A stretch of 64,000 bases of DNA from Ruminiclostridium herbifermentans (GCF_005473905.2 NZ_CP061336.1:558001-622000); one strand, 5' to 3'; positions 37,319 to 47,369 are shown, numbered from the stretch's first letter. The notes: generated by a model from the sequence alone, not told the origin. A program made the numbers and translations.

Positions 37319-37381
37319 CCCTTTTGATTATATATTTGAATAGATAACTTGAAATTTATATTATTTTTGGAGGTAATGGTT

Positions 37382-38194
37382 ATGATGAGAGCATTATGGA
37401 CAGCGGGCTCAGGTATGAAAGCTCAGCAGTTCAATGTAGATGTTATTTCTAACAATTTATCAAACGTTAATACTACTGGATATAAAAAGGAAAGAGCAGA
37501 ATTTAATGATTTATTGTATCAGACAATGGAAAGAGCATATGTTCTTGAAGATAAAGGTAGACCAGTAAACCTTCAAGTTGGACATGGTACTCAGGTGAGT
37601 GCTACAGTTAGAAATTTTGATAGTGGTAATTTTGATCATACAGGTTCAAATTTAGACTTTGCTATTGACGGAGAAGGATTCTTTACTATATTGATGCCAA
37701 ATGAATCAGTTCAATATACTAAAGATGGTTCGTTTAAGATAAGCGTTTCAGAGGATGGACTTAGGAAATTGACTACATCACAAGGATATCCTGTTTTGGA
37801 CAGTGCAGAACAGGAGATAGTGTTTGATACAGATGTTGATATTTCCAAACTTGTTGTTACTTCACAGGGTGCTATGAGTTATATAAATGCTGATGGTGAG
37901 ACTGTTGATTTAGGACAAACAATTGGTATGGTTACTTTTCCTAATAAATATGCTTTAGAAGCTGTAGGAGGAAATCTTTTCACAAAGAATTCTGCTACAG
38001 GAGAGCCAATACAGGTAAGTGATGATGAGTATAGTTCAACCACAATAAAACAAGGCTATCTAGAAGCTTCAAATGTACAAGTTGTTGATGAAATGGTTAA
38101 ATTAATTATTGCTCAAAGAGCTTATGAAGTTAATTCAAAAGCAATTCAGTCTTCTGATGATATGCTTCAGATTGCAAATAACTTAATGAAATAG
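37382..38194 (+). CDS. flhP: Flagellar hook-basal body protein, FlhP/FlgG type
   Basis: 270-residue paralogue of the preceding gene. MMRALWTAGSGMKAQQFNVD and NNLSNVNTTGYKKER form the N-terminal rod-protein motif; ASNVQVVDEMVKLIIAQRAYEVNSKAIQSSD closes the protein. It forms the distal rod or proximal hook segment. The ATG at 37382 is chosen from the GGAGG at 37369-37373; the open frame extends upstream to 37349 but without a ribosome site. It is 63 bases after flhO and 10 bases before the FlgJ-like gene. Confidence 0.92.
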   Translation: MMRALWTAGSGMKAQQFNVDVISNNLSNVNTTGYKKERAEFNDLLYQTMERAYVLEDKGRPVNLQVGHGTQVSATVRNFDSGNFDHTGSNLDFAIDGEGFFTILMPNESVQYTKDGSFKISVSEDGLRKLTTSQGYPVLDSAEQEIVFDTDVDISKLVVTSQGAMSYINADGETVDLGQTIGMVTFPNKYALEAVGGNLFTKNSATGEPIQVSDDEYSSTTIKQGYLEASNVQVVDEMVKLIIAQRAYEVNSKAIQSSDDMLQIANNLMK

Positions 38195-38204
38195 GTGAGT
38201 ATAT

Positions 38205-38597
38205 ATGGAAATAGGAAGTATTAATTCTTTAAACAATCTTGATAGTGTCCAAAACACATCTTCTAAGGTTGCTGATGACGATTTTGAAAAAAGACTTAAG
38301 GCAGCTGCTGAGAGTGGAGATGATGCTGAACTTAAGAAAGTTTGTAAAGAATTTGAAGGCATATTTATTAGTATGATGTTTAAACAAATGAGAGCTACAG
38401 TGCCAAAATCAGATTATTTTTCTAGTGATACAGCTACAGAGTTATACAATTCGATGTTTGATGATGAGCTCTGTAAGGTAGCATCACAAAGAGGAATAGG
38501 CCTTGGAGATATGATGTACAAGCAGATGTCAAAGCAATATGGCAAGCAGGAGGTTTTGAACCAGACTTCCGGAGGAATAATTGATGAGAAAAAATAA
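38205..38597 (+). CDS. FlgJ-like rod-binding protein (N-terminal domain type)
   Basis: 130 residues matching the rod-capping domain of FlgJ: KKVCKEFEGIFISMMFKQMRATVP near 45-70 and TELYNSMFDDELCKVASQRGIGLGDMMYKQM near 83-113. The muramidase domain of Proteobacterial FlgJ is absent, as usual in Firmicutes. It likely helps rod assembly across the wall. The gene overlaps the next one by 14 bases. Confidence 0.85.
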   Translation: MEIGSINSLNNLDSVQNTSSKVADDDFEKRLKAAAESGDDAELKKVCKEFEGIFISMMFKQMRATVPKSDYFSSDTATELYNSMFDDELCKVASQRGIGLGDMMYKQMSKQYGKQEVLNQTSGGIIDEKK

Positions 38598-39732
38598 TCA
38601 CAATTTGATTATAGTTATTAGTATATTTGTTATATTGTCCTGCATTTTATTTTATGCCGGACAATTTTTATTTTATACAGAAAACACGAAGAGTCCTATT
38701 ACACAAACCGCTGAAACAACTGAAATAGAGGCGTTACGACCAGTTCCAATTGAGTATAAGAACATTACAACATCGATTAATGGTAAGAAACAAGAGATAT
38801 TTTTAATAGAGTTTGATCCCCTTGATAATAGAGTAGAATTTAAACCTGTTCTTTCATATAATAATGTATTTGGATTTGAGAATTTATCAGAAATTTGTAA
38901 AAGAACTGGTGCGTATGCTGCTATAAATGCGGGCTTTTTCTATGAGAATGGAGATCCTGTGGGAATGGTTGCTATTGACAGTGAACTTGTAATTAATGCA
39001 ACAGGTAGAGATCCTGTTTTGTTGATTGATAAAAACGGTGTAAGATTTGAAAAGCTATTTACTCAATTATCATTTAGTGTAAATGGTGAAAAAATCTATA
39101 TTAATAAGCTTAATCGCAGTGGATTAGATGGAAATATTGTTTTATATACAAATGTATACGGTTCAACAAATAGAGCTCGTATAAAGAATACATCTGTTAG
39201 TATTAAAAATGGTACAGTTACTTCTATAATTAGAGATACACTACAAGAGGTGCCTATACAAAAGGATAGCAGCTTGCTTAGTTTTTTTGGGAAAAACTCT
39301 GAATTACCTGATAAGCTAGGTATTAAAGTTGGGGATAAAATTAATATCGAAATGGAACCTAAATTTACTGAGCCTTATGAGGCTTATGAATGTGGCTGTA
39401 TGCTGGTAGATAATGGGATATCGGTAGTGCCTGATGAGTATAGGTGGGTAGGTTCATTAAATAACCAAGATCCTCGTACGGCCATTGGAATAAAAGAGGA
39501 TGGTAGAGTTGTTCTTTTTGTTGTTGATGGCAGACAGCCTGGCTATAGCAGTGGGCTTACAGGTAAGGAACTTGCTGAATATTTAGTATCCATTGGAGTT
39601 AAGCATGCTGCAATGCTAGACGGAGGTGCAACGTCTCAGATGTTCGTGGATGGTGAACTGAAAAACAAGCCATCATATAGGGGGATAGAAAGACCCGTTG
39701 CAGGAGCTTTTATTGTAAAGGTAAAAAATTGA
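38584..39732 (+). CDS. Phosphodiester glycosidase (NAGPA-family) membrane protein
   Basis: 382 residues. An N-terminal membrane helix (about 10-28) anchors an outside domain of the NAGPA/DUF2233 family, whose members remove GlcNAc-type phosphodiester caps. Visible family pattern: AYAAINAGFFYENGDPVGM near 115-135, DPRTAIGIKEDGRVVLFVVDGRQPGYSSGLTGKELAEYL near 297-335, and AAMLDGGATSQMFVDGEL near 343-360. The start ATG at 38584 lies inside the 3' end of the rod-binding gene with GGAGG 8 bases before it. The substrate here is unknown; wall polymers are a reasonable guess from the neighbours. Confidence 0.88.
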   Translation: MRKNNHNLIIVISIFVILSCILFYAGQFLFYTENTKSPITQTAETTEIEALRPVPIEYKNITTSINGKKQEIFLIEFDPLDNRVEFKPVLSYNNVFGFENLSEICKRTGAYAAINAGFFYENGDPVGMVAIDSELVINATGRDPVLLIDKNGVRFEKLFTQLSFSVNGEKIYINKLNRSGLDGNIVLYTNVYGSTNRARIKNTSVSIKNGTVTSIIRDTLQEVPIQKDSSLLSFFGKNSELPDKLGIKVGDKINIEMEPKFTEPYEAYECGCMLVDNGISVVPDEYRWVGSLNNQDPRTAIGIKEDGRVVLFVVDGRQPGYSSGLTGKELAEYLVSIGVKHAAMLDGGATSQMFVDGELKNKPSYRGIERPVAGAFIVKVKN

Positions 39733-40553
39733 TATTTATTTGGCTAATTGCAGTGGTTTTGTCAGAATTGCTTAGTTACTAAAATTAAATATCTATAATC
39801 AAATAGCTAGAGATGCTTTGATTTTTAGTTTAAATATGAATTAGTTATATTTTGAATTGAATTGTTTTATTTATTTTCAATTTATCCAAAATGGTTATTT
39901 ATCTTGTATAGTTATTTATCTAATATTTATTTATCCAATAAAGTTAACTCCTATTACTTGTCATTGTTTCATGAAAAAGTATTATGTCCAAATAAAGTTT
40001 ATTTTTCCTAACTTGTCTATGCCAAAACTAACATCCGCCTGACAACGCCTGACAACAAATTTAGTTTATGGTAATTAATTTTTAATAAAGTTCATCTGCA
40101 AAAGAGGATTATTTATATAATGAGTAGAATATATTACCTGGTAATAATATTGACCTAAAAATAGTATTTAGTATAATTAGGTTATATTTATTAATACAAT
40201 TTATGGTAATAGATAAATGCTAAATTAGTTTGTGATAAAACTTATTGAATATAGGAATTTTGTATTTAAGTAATAGCGGGAGTAATATTCATATGTTTAC
40301 ATTGTTGAGCAGGCTATACGTGTTTTGCTATAAATAATGTGATGTTAGCATAAGTATTATTATGCAAGAGTTGTATATGTGCGCTGCTATCAAAAATGCT
40401 GAGATGCATTAATTTAGAAATAAAATTAATAAAACTAACACTCGTTAGATTATTATGTGGAAAAGTTGAGTAGAATAAATAAAATAATTACCATAAAATG
40501 CAGCTACATTCAAGAATTGTGCTGCTTATGGTATATTGAAAGGTCGGGATTAA
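39733..40553. other. Long intergenic region upstream of fabZ
   Basis: 821 AT-rich bases with no credible gene. No strong terminator was found after the glycosidase gene. A short direct repeat, CGCCTGACAACGCCTGACAAC, lies near 40036. Promoters for fabZ must lie here but are not clear. Confidence 0.45.
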
Positions 40554-40982
40554 ATGCTTACAAATAAAGAAATTAGAGAAATATTACCGCATAGGTATCC
40601 ATTTCTGTTGGTTGACAAGGTTATTGAACTTGAACCAGGAAAAAGAGCAGTAGGAATTAAGAATGTATCAGCAAATGAACCTTTTTTTCAGGGACATTTT
40701 CCGGATTATCCTATAATGCCAGGAGTATTGATAGTTGAGGCACTTGCTCAAATAGCTGGCATAGCAGTTGCTGTTATAGAAGAGAATAAAGGTAAATTAG
40801 GAGTATTTGCAGGTATAGACAGCATGAAGTTTAAAAATCAAGTTCTACCTGGAGATGTTTTAACTCTTGAGGCTGAAATACTTTTATCAAAAATGGGTGT
40901 TACTAAAGCAAAAGTTAAGGCGACAGTTGATGGAAGGCTTGCGGCTGAGGGAGAAATAAAGTTTGCTATGACAAAGGTTTAA
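40554..40982 (+). CDS. fabZ: 3-hydroxyacyl-ACP dehydratase FabZ
   Basis: Hot-dog-fold dehydratase of fatty acid elongation. 142 residues, the normal length. The start [22 protein letters not shown] and the catalytic His in [20 protein letters not shown] (residues 43-62) with its Glu are intact. ALAQIAG follows. AAGG ribosome site is weak. It is convergent with murC, with a strong shared terminator between. Confidence 0.96.
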   Translation: MLTNKEIREILPHRYPFLLVDKVIELEPGKRAVGIKNVSANEPFFQGHFPDYPIMPGVLIVEALAQIAGIAVAVIEENKGKLGVFAGIDSMKFKNQVLPGDVLTLEAEILLSKMGVTKAKVKATVDGRLAAEGEIKFAMTKV

Positions 40983-41005
40983 GCACTGAATAAAATCGAA
41001 TATAT

Positions 41006-41045
41006 AATATATAATGGAAGTTCATAAGAACTTCCATTATATATT
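41006..41045. terminator. Bidirectional terminator between fabZ and murC
   Basis: AATATATAATGGAAGTTC (41006-41023) and its perfect inverse (41028-41045) with an ATAA loop form an 18-bp stem, serving both converging genes. Confidence 0.85.
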
Positions 41046-41111
41046 GCTAGTATTATATGTTGATTTACTTAACTTGTTGTGTAATTAATTTTGATTAGAA
41101 TTTGAGGGAAA

Positions 41112-42515
41112 CTACTTATTTCCCCTTAGGTTTATGAAAATTTCACCTACTCGGACCACATCTCCAGCTCCCATTGTTAGTATTAAATCGCCTGCTTGGG
41201 CATTCTTATCAAGATACTCAGCAATGTCTTGAAAATCACTGATGTAAATGGCATTTACACCATTCTGACGAAGCTTTTCTGCTAAGATGCTAGAATGTAT
41301 ATCACCTGGGTCTTTTTCTCTAGCAGCGTAAATATCAGTTATTATAATATTATCGGCATCACTAAAAGAATTTGAGAACTTATCTAAAAAAGCTTTTGTT
41401 CTTGTATAGGTATGTGGCTGAAATACACACAATAACTTATTGTGTGCAGTATTCTTAGCTGCACTGAGAGTGGCTTGAACCTCAGAAGGATGATGGGCAT
41501 AATCATCAATTACTTTTATATCATCTACCAAACCCTTTAATTCAAAACGTTTGTGACTTCCTCCGAAGGCCAGCAGACCAGATATGATATCCTCCATGCT
41601 ACAACCGCAGGTATAACAGGCAGCAATGGCTGCAAGAGAATTACTTATATTATGCTTTCCTGGTACTGAAAGAGAGACAGTACCTAACATTTCACCGTCT
41701 TTATAAACATCAAAATAACCAAATCCCAATTCATTATATCGAATATTTTTAGCACTCCACATAGCATTTGGATTTTTAAGACCATAGGTTATTATATTAC
41801 AATTTTTATTTTTCACAACTGAAAGCGTATTTTCATCATCTGCACAAGCCACGATATATCCATTTGGAGGTACTAATGAAACAAATTCTTCAAAGGTTGA
41901 CTTAATATGGCTTAAATCCTTGAAATAATCCACGTGATCTACCTCAATGTTCAAAACTACTGACATAAATGGATGAAATTTCAAGAAACTGCCATAGTAT
42001 TCACATGCCTCGGTTATAAAGAATTCGGACTTGCCAATTCTAGTATTTCCTCCAATGCAATCTAACTCTCCCCCGATATGAACTGTAGGGTCGGTATTAG
42101 CCTCTAACATAATAGAAGTTATCATAGATGTAGTTGTGGTTTTCCCATGTGTACCAGCAATTGCAATGCCAAAGGAGTGTTTTTTCATTAAAAGCCCCAG
42201 AAGCTCTGCACGATCAATAATGGGTATATTTAATTGGCGTGCGCGAAGCATTTCGGCATTATCATCTTTAACTGCAACTGTATAAATAACAAGGTCGGGA
42301 TTATTTATATTTTCAGATTTGTGTCCGATAAAAATCTGAGCACCTTTGCTTTCAAGCTTTTGTGTTGTTTTTGAAGACTTAATATCTGAACCTGAAACCT
42401 TATAACCTTGGCTCAAAAGGATTTCAGCCAGACCACTCATGCTTGAACCGCCAATACCTATAAAATGTACATTTTTGATATCTTCAGATTCCAAAATATT
42501 AGAATTATTATTCAA
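41112..42515 (-). CDS. murC: UDP-N-acetylmuramate-L-alanine ligase
   Basis: Adds L-Ala to UDP-MurNAc at the start of the peptidoglycan peptide. 467 residues. Motifs: VHFIGIGGSSMSGLA (UDP-binding), GIAGTHGKTTTTSM (ATP loop), NIEVDHVDYF, NSLAAIAACYTCG, VIDDYAHHPSEV and FQPHTYTRT, all in standard places. The TTG at 42515 is preferred: AGGAG lies 9 bases before it, whereas the in-frame GTG at 42524 is part of that site. Divergent from purR. Confidence 0.96.
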   Translation of the reverse strand: MNNNSNILESEDIKNVHFIGIGGSSMSGLAEILLSQGYKVSGSDIKSSKTTQKLESKGAQIFIGHKSENINNPDLVIYTVAVKDDNAEMLRARQLNIPIIDRAELLGLLMKKHSFGIAIAGTHGKTTTTSMITSIMLEANTDPTVHIGGELDCIGGNTRIGKSEFFITEACEYYGSFLKFHPFMSVVLNIEVDHVDYFKDLSHIKSTFEEFVSLVPPNGYIVACADDENTLSVVKNKNCNIITYGLKNPNAMWSAKNIRYNELGFGYFDVYKDGEMLGTVSLSVPGKHNISNSLAAIAACYTCGCSMEDIISGLLAFGGSHKRFELKGLVDDIKVIDDYAHHPSEVQATLSAAKNTAHNKLLCVFQPHTYTRTKAFLDKFSNSFSDADNIIITDIYAAREKDPGDIHSSILAEKLRQNGVNAIYISDFQDIAEYLDKNAQAGDLILTMGAGDVVRVGEIFINLRGNK

Positions 42516-42547
42516 AGAAAACACTCCTCTATATTAAACTATATAAT

Positions 42548-42757
42548 TTAACGAGGCAATAAAATAACTCTCGCTATTACAAGTGGTGATTTCCACTTTG
42601 GTATTAAGGCGGTGAAAGTATTGCCAGCCTCGTTGAAATACTGCCAGTGTAATTAAATTTTTCTACAGTCAAAAAATTTAATTCAAAAAAATTTAATTCA
42701 AAAATTTAATTCAAAAAATTCATTCAAAAAAAATCATATTGAATCTCCATATTGCAT
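42548..42757 (+). repeat. Structured intergenic element, copy C (murC-purR gap)
   Basis: AACGAGGCAA (42550) with GGCGGTGAAAGTATTGCC and CCTCGTTGAAATACTGCC; GCCTCGTT pairs back to AACGAGGC. Inside, AAGTGG pairs with CCACTT. The AT-rich part repeats AAAAAATTTAATTC several times, and the right end (GAATCTCCATATT) is degenerate. Unlike the other sites it lies between divergent genes, 370 bases from purR. Confidence 0.8.
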
Positions 42758-43126
42758 GTTCATCATAAAAATAATACATTATTTTCTTAGAAATGTAAAA
42801 GGTATTGGGAAAACTAAATTAATTATAGATTTAAACACACTTGCACATAAAATAGTATATGACGCCTAAAGGATAAATATATTCAAAATATAAGTCTTGA
42901 TTAATAAATTTCCGAATGTTAATATGAATTTGAGTGAAATTATTCGGAAATTATTATATAATAATAAATGTTGTTGTATAAATTTTTGGTTTGAGATATT
43001 ATCAATTATATATCAGTGTAGTAAGGTAAAATTTGATACTTACAACGGCTTGATAACTTATTGTTCATATGTATGTACTGACAGCAGACATTATATAAAT
43101 GCAAACTATAGATTTGAGGAGATAAA

Positions 43127-43942
43127 ATGGATAAGATCCAACGAAACGAAAGACTTACAATTATAATGAAGACATTATGTGATAATCCCAATAAGATTTT
43201 TACTTTGGGTTATTTTTCTGCAATGTTCGGTTCGGCTAAATCTACAATTAGCGAGGATTTGGACTTTTTACAGAAAACTTTTCAAAAAAATTCATTGGGA
43301 AATATTATAACTATAGCTGGTGCTTCTGGAGGAGTCAAATATGTTCCTTATATGAATGAAAATGATATTCAGTTAACACTTGATGAACTTTCAAAGGAGT
43401 TATCAAAACAAGACAGAGTACTGCCTGGAGGCTACCTTTATATCCTTGACATTATATATAACCCTGAATGGGTGAATAAAATTGCTATGATATTTGCAAG
43501 CAAATTTTATAATTTAGAATTAGATTATGTGATAACTGTAGAGACTAAAGGAATTCCTCTAGCATTTGCAACTGCTCAGTACTTGGATGTTCCTCTGGTA
43601 ATTGTAAGGCACTATAATGTAGCTACTGATGGAGCGTCTGTGAATATTAACTATCTTTCAGGCTCATCAAAAAAAATACAGACCATGGTACTTCCTGTGA
43701 AGTCATTAAAGAAAAATTCCAAGATATTGTTTATTGACGACTTTATGAAGGGTGGAGGCACATCAAAAGGTATTATTGAAATGGCACATCAATTTGAAAG
43801 TGAAGTAGTTGGTATTGGTGTACTTATTGAAACAAATCAACCTGAAAAGAAGTTGGTAGATAAATATTACTCATTAGTTACCTTAAATTCGTGTCTGGAT
43901 TTCCAAGAGGATACAGAAATTGACATAAAACCAAGTAAATAG
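43127..43942 (+). CDS. purR: Pur operon repressor PurR
   Basis: 271-residue purine repressor of Gram-positive type. An N-terminal winged helix (about 1-75, with [17 protein letters not shown]) joins a phosphoribosyltransferase-fold effector domain. The PRPP-binding loop [18 protein letters not shown] near 201-218 is intact, so PRPP can act as inducer. [15 protein letters not shown] and VIVRH-like VIVRHYN are also family residues. The order purR-spoVG-glmU-prs is conserved in Firmicutes. GAGGAG ribosome site. Confidence 0.95.
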   Translation: MDKIQRNERLTIIMKTLCDNPNKIFTLGYFSAMFGSAKSTISEDLDFLQKTFQKNSLGNIITIAGASGGVKYVPYMNENDIQLTLDELSKELSKQDRVLPGGYLYILDIIYNPEWVNKIAMIFASKFYNLELDYVITVETKGIPLAFATAQYLDVPLVIVRHYNVATDGASVNINYLSGSSKKIQTMVLPVKSLKKNSKILFIDDFMKGGGTSKGIIEMAHQFESEVVGIGVLIETNQPEKKLVDKYYSLVTLNSCLDFQEDTEIDIKPSK

Positions 43943-44073
43943 ACAGTATTCCGCAAAATTCAAGTAATTTTTTAAGATTATATTGCAAAATTTCATTTAA
44001 AAAAGAAGGAATGTATGAATTATTGGCGAATATTAGATATAATCACATAATATTTCTTGGAGGTTTTGCCATT

Positions 44074-44325
44074 ATGGAAATCACAGACATTAGAATTAGG
44101 AAGATTGAAACAGAAGGAAAAATGAAAGCAGTCGTATCAGTAACATTTGATAACGAATTTGTTGTGCATGACATTAAAATTATTGAAAGCCAGAACGGTT
44201 TGTTCATGGCGATGCCAAGTAGAAAGACACCTGATGGTGAATTTAGAGATATTGCGCATCCAATAAATGCACAAGCAAGAGAAAAACTACAAAGTGCAAT
44301 ATTAGCAAGTTACGAAAACTTATAA
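44074..44325 (+). CDS. spoVG: Septation/sporulation regulator SpoVG
   Basis: 83-residue RNA- or DNA-binding regulator. [11 protein letters not shown] opens it; the highly conserved [37 protein letters not shown] lies in the middle. The ATG at 44074 follows TTGGAGG with 10 bases; upstream in-frame codons lack a ribosome site. 132 bases after purR; followed by a terminator. Confidence 0.96.
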   Translation: MEITDIRIRKIETEGKMKAVVSVTFDNEFVVHDIKIIESQNGLFMAMPSRKTPDGEFRDIAHPINAQAREKLQSAILASYENL

Positions 44326-44393
44326 GAAATTAGAATGAATTTAGGAAAGATTCAGGATAAGTTAAAAAGAATTTAGGGAAAATAGAAAATTAT

Positions 44394-44424
44394 AAAGGAT
44401 ACTTTTTTAGGTATCCTTTTTTTT
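44394..44424 (+). terminator. Terminator after spoVG
   Basis: AAAGGATAC-TTTTTTA-GGTATCCTTT followed by TTTTT. Confidence 0.92.
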
Positions 44425-44571
44425 AATGGCTATCTGAATTATCTTATGGAATATAGAAAATTGCACAACTTATATACAATTATGTTGAAATATTTAGTTA
44501 TAGTAATGGGTTGAAATTATTCTGTAAAAATGAGAGAATATATCCTGTAAAAACAAATGGAGGCTTTGACA

Positions 44572-45744
44572 ATGTATATAAGTTTAGGATTAGTTATTTC
44601 TGACAATAATGATTGTGATTTTAAATCAAAAGTTGCAAAAGAACACCATAATATTTTAGGACGAAGTGTCCAACAGTGGTCCAAAGTTCCATTAGAAGAA
44701 GTAACTAATAATATCCAATCTATCTCATTTCAGGATTTGGAGAAATGCAAAGAGATTCTAAGCCAAGCCCAGCAAGTGGTAATTAATTGGTCAGATCAAC
44801 CTTTGATTCTAGCAGAAACAGTTCAGCGACTGCTTACAATTCATATTGCTGAAGGAAATAATGCAACAGCTGTATTTGCTAGTGACGGGGAAGCAGTAGT
44901 GTATGCTTTTGATTGTAAGATTCTGATTAAGAAGCTAAATGAACTAAATATTTCAAGCCTTTCAAGAGATATTCTTAAAGATATTTTCAAAGTCACAGAG
45001 AAATCTAATAAAAGCATTTATGAGGATAAAAGCCAATTCTTAATAGTTAAGGATAGAGTAGCACTCTCTTTGGCAACAGAAGAAATCAAATCTAGGATTA
45101 ATCAACAAATAATGCTTTCCGGTGTTACAATTGTTGATCCATCATCTACGTATATTGATTATGGTGTTGAAATTGGTATGGACAGCATTATTTTGCCTAA
45201 TACCATTCTTCAGGGGAATACTGCTATTGGTGAGGATTGTACAATAGGACCTAATTCAAGAATTTCAAACTGTATTATTGGAAATAACGTAGAAGTAGCT
45301 AATTCAGTTGCTATTGACAGTTCTATCGGTGATGAAACTCATGTTGGTCCATTTGCATATTTGAGACCAGGCAGTGTTATAGGCAGCAAAGTTAAGATTG
45401 GTGATTTTGTAGAAATTAAGAAGTCTTTAATAGGAGATAAAACGAAAATTTCACACTTAACCTATATAGGAGATGCTGAGATAGGGAAAAATGTAAACGT
45501 AGGTTGTGGAGTTGTAGTAGTGAATTATGATGGTAAGCATAAAAATAAGACTATAGTTGAAGATAATTGCTTTATTGGATGTAATACTAATTTAGTTTCA
45601 CCAGTTATAGTTCATAGTGGTGCTTACACAGCTGCTGGTTCTACTATAACAGATGCTGTGCCTGAAAATTCATTGGCAATAGCTCGTGAACGTCAGGTGA
45701 TAAAGCATGATTGGGTTAGTAAAAAGGGTTTGACTCGAGGATAG
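44572..45744 (+). CDS. glmU: GlmU-like protein: acetyltransferase intact, uridylyltransferase degenerate
   Basis: 390 residues against about 455 for GlmU. The C-terminal left-handed beta-helix is normal: SGVTIVDPSSTYIDYGVEIG, the catalytic His in ISHLTYIGDAEIG near 300, NVGCGVVVVNYDGK and the final KHDWVSK region; it should make GlcNAc-1-phosphate from glucosamine-1-phosphate. The N-terminal domain has lost the nucleotide motif LAAGxGTRM (here LVISDNNDCDF), and the region normally holding GRIVR and the EYYLTD segment is about 60 residues shorter. WSDQPLILAETVQRLL still recalls the GDxPL strand. So UDP-GlcNAc synthesis probably needs another enzyme. ATG 44572 has TGGAGG 8 bases upstream. Confidence 0.9.
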   Translation: MYISLGLVISDNNDCDFKSKVAKEHHNILGRSVQQWSKVPLEEVTNNIQSISFQDLEKCKEILSQAQQVVINWSDQPLILAETVQRLLTIHIAEGNNATAVFASDGEAVVYAFDCKILIKKLNELNISSLSRDILKDIFKVTEKSNKSIYEDKSQFLIVKDRVALSLATEEIKSRINQQIMLSGVTIVDPSSTYIDYGVEIGMDSIILPNTILQGNTAIGEDCTIGPNSRISNCIIGNNVEVANSVAIDSSIGDETHVGPFAYLRPGSVIGSKVKIGDFVEIKKSLIGDKTKISHLTYIGDAEIGKNVNVGCGVVVVNYDGKHKNKTIVEDNCFIGCNTNLVSPVIVHSGAYTAAGSTITDAVPENSLAIARERQVIKHDWVSKKGLTRG

Positions 45745-45758
45745 CAATTTTGATGGTA

Positions 45759-45794
45759 TTAATATGATTAATAAATGAGTTTTAATCATATTAA
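45759..45794 (+). other. Hairpin after glmU
   Basis: TTAATATGATTAA (45759-45771) pairs with TTAATCATATTAA (45782-45794), loop 10. No U tract follows, so it is at best a weak terminator. TTAATCATATTA recurs at 45971. Confidence 0.5.
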
Positions 45795-45980
45795 TTATTG
45801 CAGGCTTGTTGACTTTTAAAAATATTTAGCTTTAGTTGAAATCACAAATTAGCAAATTTAGCTAGCTAAGAAAGCGGTTTTTACCACTGCCTCTGCTTAT
45901 TTTAAGATAACTTAAACTTTATGGCTGGTTAAATAATACTTACAATCAAAACAGAATATGATTTTATGTATTAATCATAT

Positions 45981-46203
45981 TACAGATATGCAAGAAAATG
46001 TCCTCCATTTCTATGAGTGGCGGGTATTTCTTGGCTTTTTAGGCGGTGAGGACTTTTCTCGCCTTACTTATGCGCCGATGAACATAATAGTTCGAAAATA
46101 AAGTATGTACGAATAAGGTGCATTTTCGAGCCACAAAAACCACAAGTGTTTTTTGACGGTGTATAAAATCGAAAAATTTTGTTTTGAATTTTGGCATTTT
46201 TAC
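45981..46203 (+). repeat. Structured intergenic element, copy D (before prs)
   Basis: Diverged copy: GCAAGAAAATGTCC matches copy B, followed by AGGCGGTGAGGACTTTTCTCGCCTT, GCGCC, a region with TTCGAAAAT and AAAATCGAAAAATTTTG hairpin arms, and the end TTGAATTTTGGCATTTTTA. The prs promoter starts at its right end. Confidence 0.7.
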
Positions 46204-46227
46204 AGACATTATAATATGGGTTATAAT
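46199..46227 (+). promoter_or_regulatory. Promoter of prs
   Basis: TTTACA (46199-46204), 17-base spacer, TATAAT (46222-46227), 43 bases before the prs ATG. The -35 overlaps the end of element D. Confidence 0.75.
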
Positions 46228-46269
46228 GAAAATAAATTAAAACATAGCGGTTAAAAAAGGAGAATTGAA

Positions 46270-47229
46270 ATGAATTTGCATGGAAAGGACATAAAAATAT
46301 TTGCAGGAAATTCAAATAGGGGATTAGTTAATGAAATTGCCGATAAAATAGGTATTCCTGTAGGTATTGCTAGTGTTGGTGGATTTAGTGATGGAGAAAC
46401 TGCTGTAAATATCGGAGAGGTGGTAAGAGGTTCTGACGTCTTTATTATTCAATCAACATGTCAACCAGTAAATGATAATCTTATGGAACTTTTAGTTATG
46501 ATTGACGCAGTTAAAAGGGCTTCTGCTGGTAGAATTACTGCCGTTATACCATACTTTGGATATGCAAGACAAGACAGAAAAGCAAGAGCTAGGGATCCTA
46601 TTTCAGCTAAATTAGTTGCAAATTTGATTACTACTGCAGGTGCAGACAGAATATTGACAATGGATTTACATGCTCCACAAATTCAAGGTTTTTTTGATAT
46701 TCCAGTGGATCATCTATTAGGATTACCTATTATAGCAGAATATCTTAAAGAGAAATTTATAGATCATGACGATTTAGTTATTGTTTCTCCTGATGTAGGC
46801 AGTGTTACAAGATCTAGAAAAGTGGCTGAAAGACTAGAATGTCCATTAGCTATTATAGATAAGCGCAGACCTAAGGCAAATGTATCTGAGGTAATGAATA
46901 TCATTGGTGATATTAGAAATAAAAAATGTGTACTTGTTGATGACTTGATAGATACAGCTGGTACTATCGTTAATGGTGCAAATGCATTAATTGATGCAGG
47001 TGCAAAGGAAGTATATGCATGCTGCACACATGCTGTTCTCTCTGGTCCCGCTATTGAGAGAATACAAGCATCGGCTATAAAAGAGATGGTAGTTTTAAAT
47101 ACTATTCCATTAAGTGAAGAGAAGAAAATTGATAAGATAACAACATTATCAGTTGCAAGTATTTTGGCAGAAGCAATTGAAAGAATTTATGGAGATATAT
47201 CAATTAGCACTTTATTTACTCAGGTGTAA
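46270..47229 (+). CDS. prs: Ribose-phosphate pyrophosphokinase
   Basis: Makes PRPP from ribose 5-phosphate and ATP; PRPP feeds purine, pyrimidine, His and Trp synthesis, and is the effector of the PurR encoded upstream. 319 residues. Motifs: [51 protein letters not shown] (ATP loop), [18 protein letters not shown] (metal site), and the PRPP loop [18 protein letters not shown] near 218-235. AAAAAGGAG ribosome site. Confidence 0.97.
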   Translation: MNLHGKDIKIFAGNSNRGLVNEIADKIGIPVGIASVGGFSDGETAVNIGEVVRGSDVFIIQSTCQPVNDNLMELLVMIDAVKRASAGRITAVIPYFGYARQDRKARARDPISAKLVANLITTAGADRILTMDLHAPQIQGFFDIPVDHLLGLPIIAEYLKEKFIDHDDLVIVSPDVGSVTRSRKVAERLECPLAIIDKRRPKANVSEVMNIIGDIRNKKCVLVDDLIDTAGTIVNGANALIDAGAKEVYACCTHAVLSGPAIERIQASAIKEMVVLNTIPLSEEKKIDKITTLSVASILAEAIERIYGDISISTLFTQV

Positions 47230-47235
47230 ATTAAA

Positions 47236-47295
47236 AAAGTCAATTGCAGTTTAAAGCCATTGGCAGATAAATATAGAGATGACGTAATTGACTTT
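47236..47295. repeat. Inverted repeat after prs (AAAGTCAATT family)
   Basis: AAAGTCAATT (47236-47245) and AATTGACTTT (47286-47295) are perfect inverses with a 40-base loop. The same arms, extended to 16 bp, bound the segment 55476-55610. It may aid prs termination. Confidence 0.65.
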
Positions 47296-47303
47296 ACTTT
47301 TAT

Positions 47304-47369
47304 GGGTGGTTCTTATCTGACATAGCAACGTTGGTTTATCAACTTGTATTGTTTAGGAACCGCCCTTTT
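47304..47369 (+). terminator. Probable terminator before pth
   Basis: GGGTGGTTC (47304-47312) pairs with GAACCGCCC (47357-47365) across a structured loop, followed by TTTTAAAT. Confidence 0.55.

Noticed and set aside
39857-40042. Small frame rich in Ile, Phe and Cys
   Set aside because: AT-rich intergenic DNA, no ribosome site and no recognisable motif.
42897-43166. 89-codon frame overlapping the purR start
   Set aside because: Overlaps the purR ribosome site and start in another phase; AT-rich composition only.
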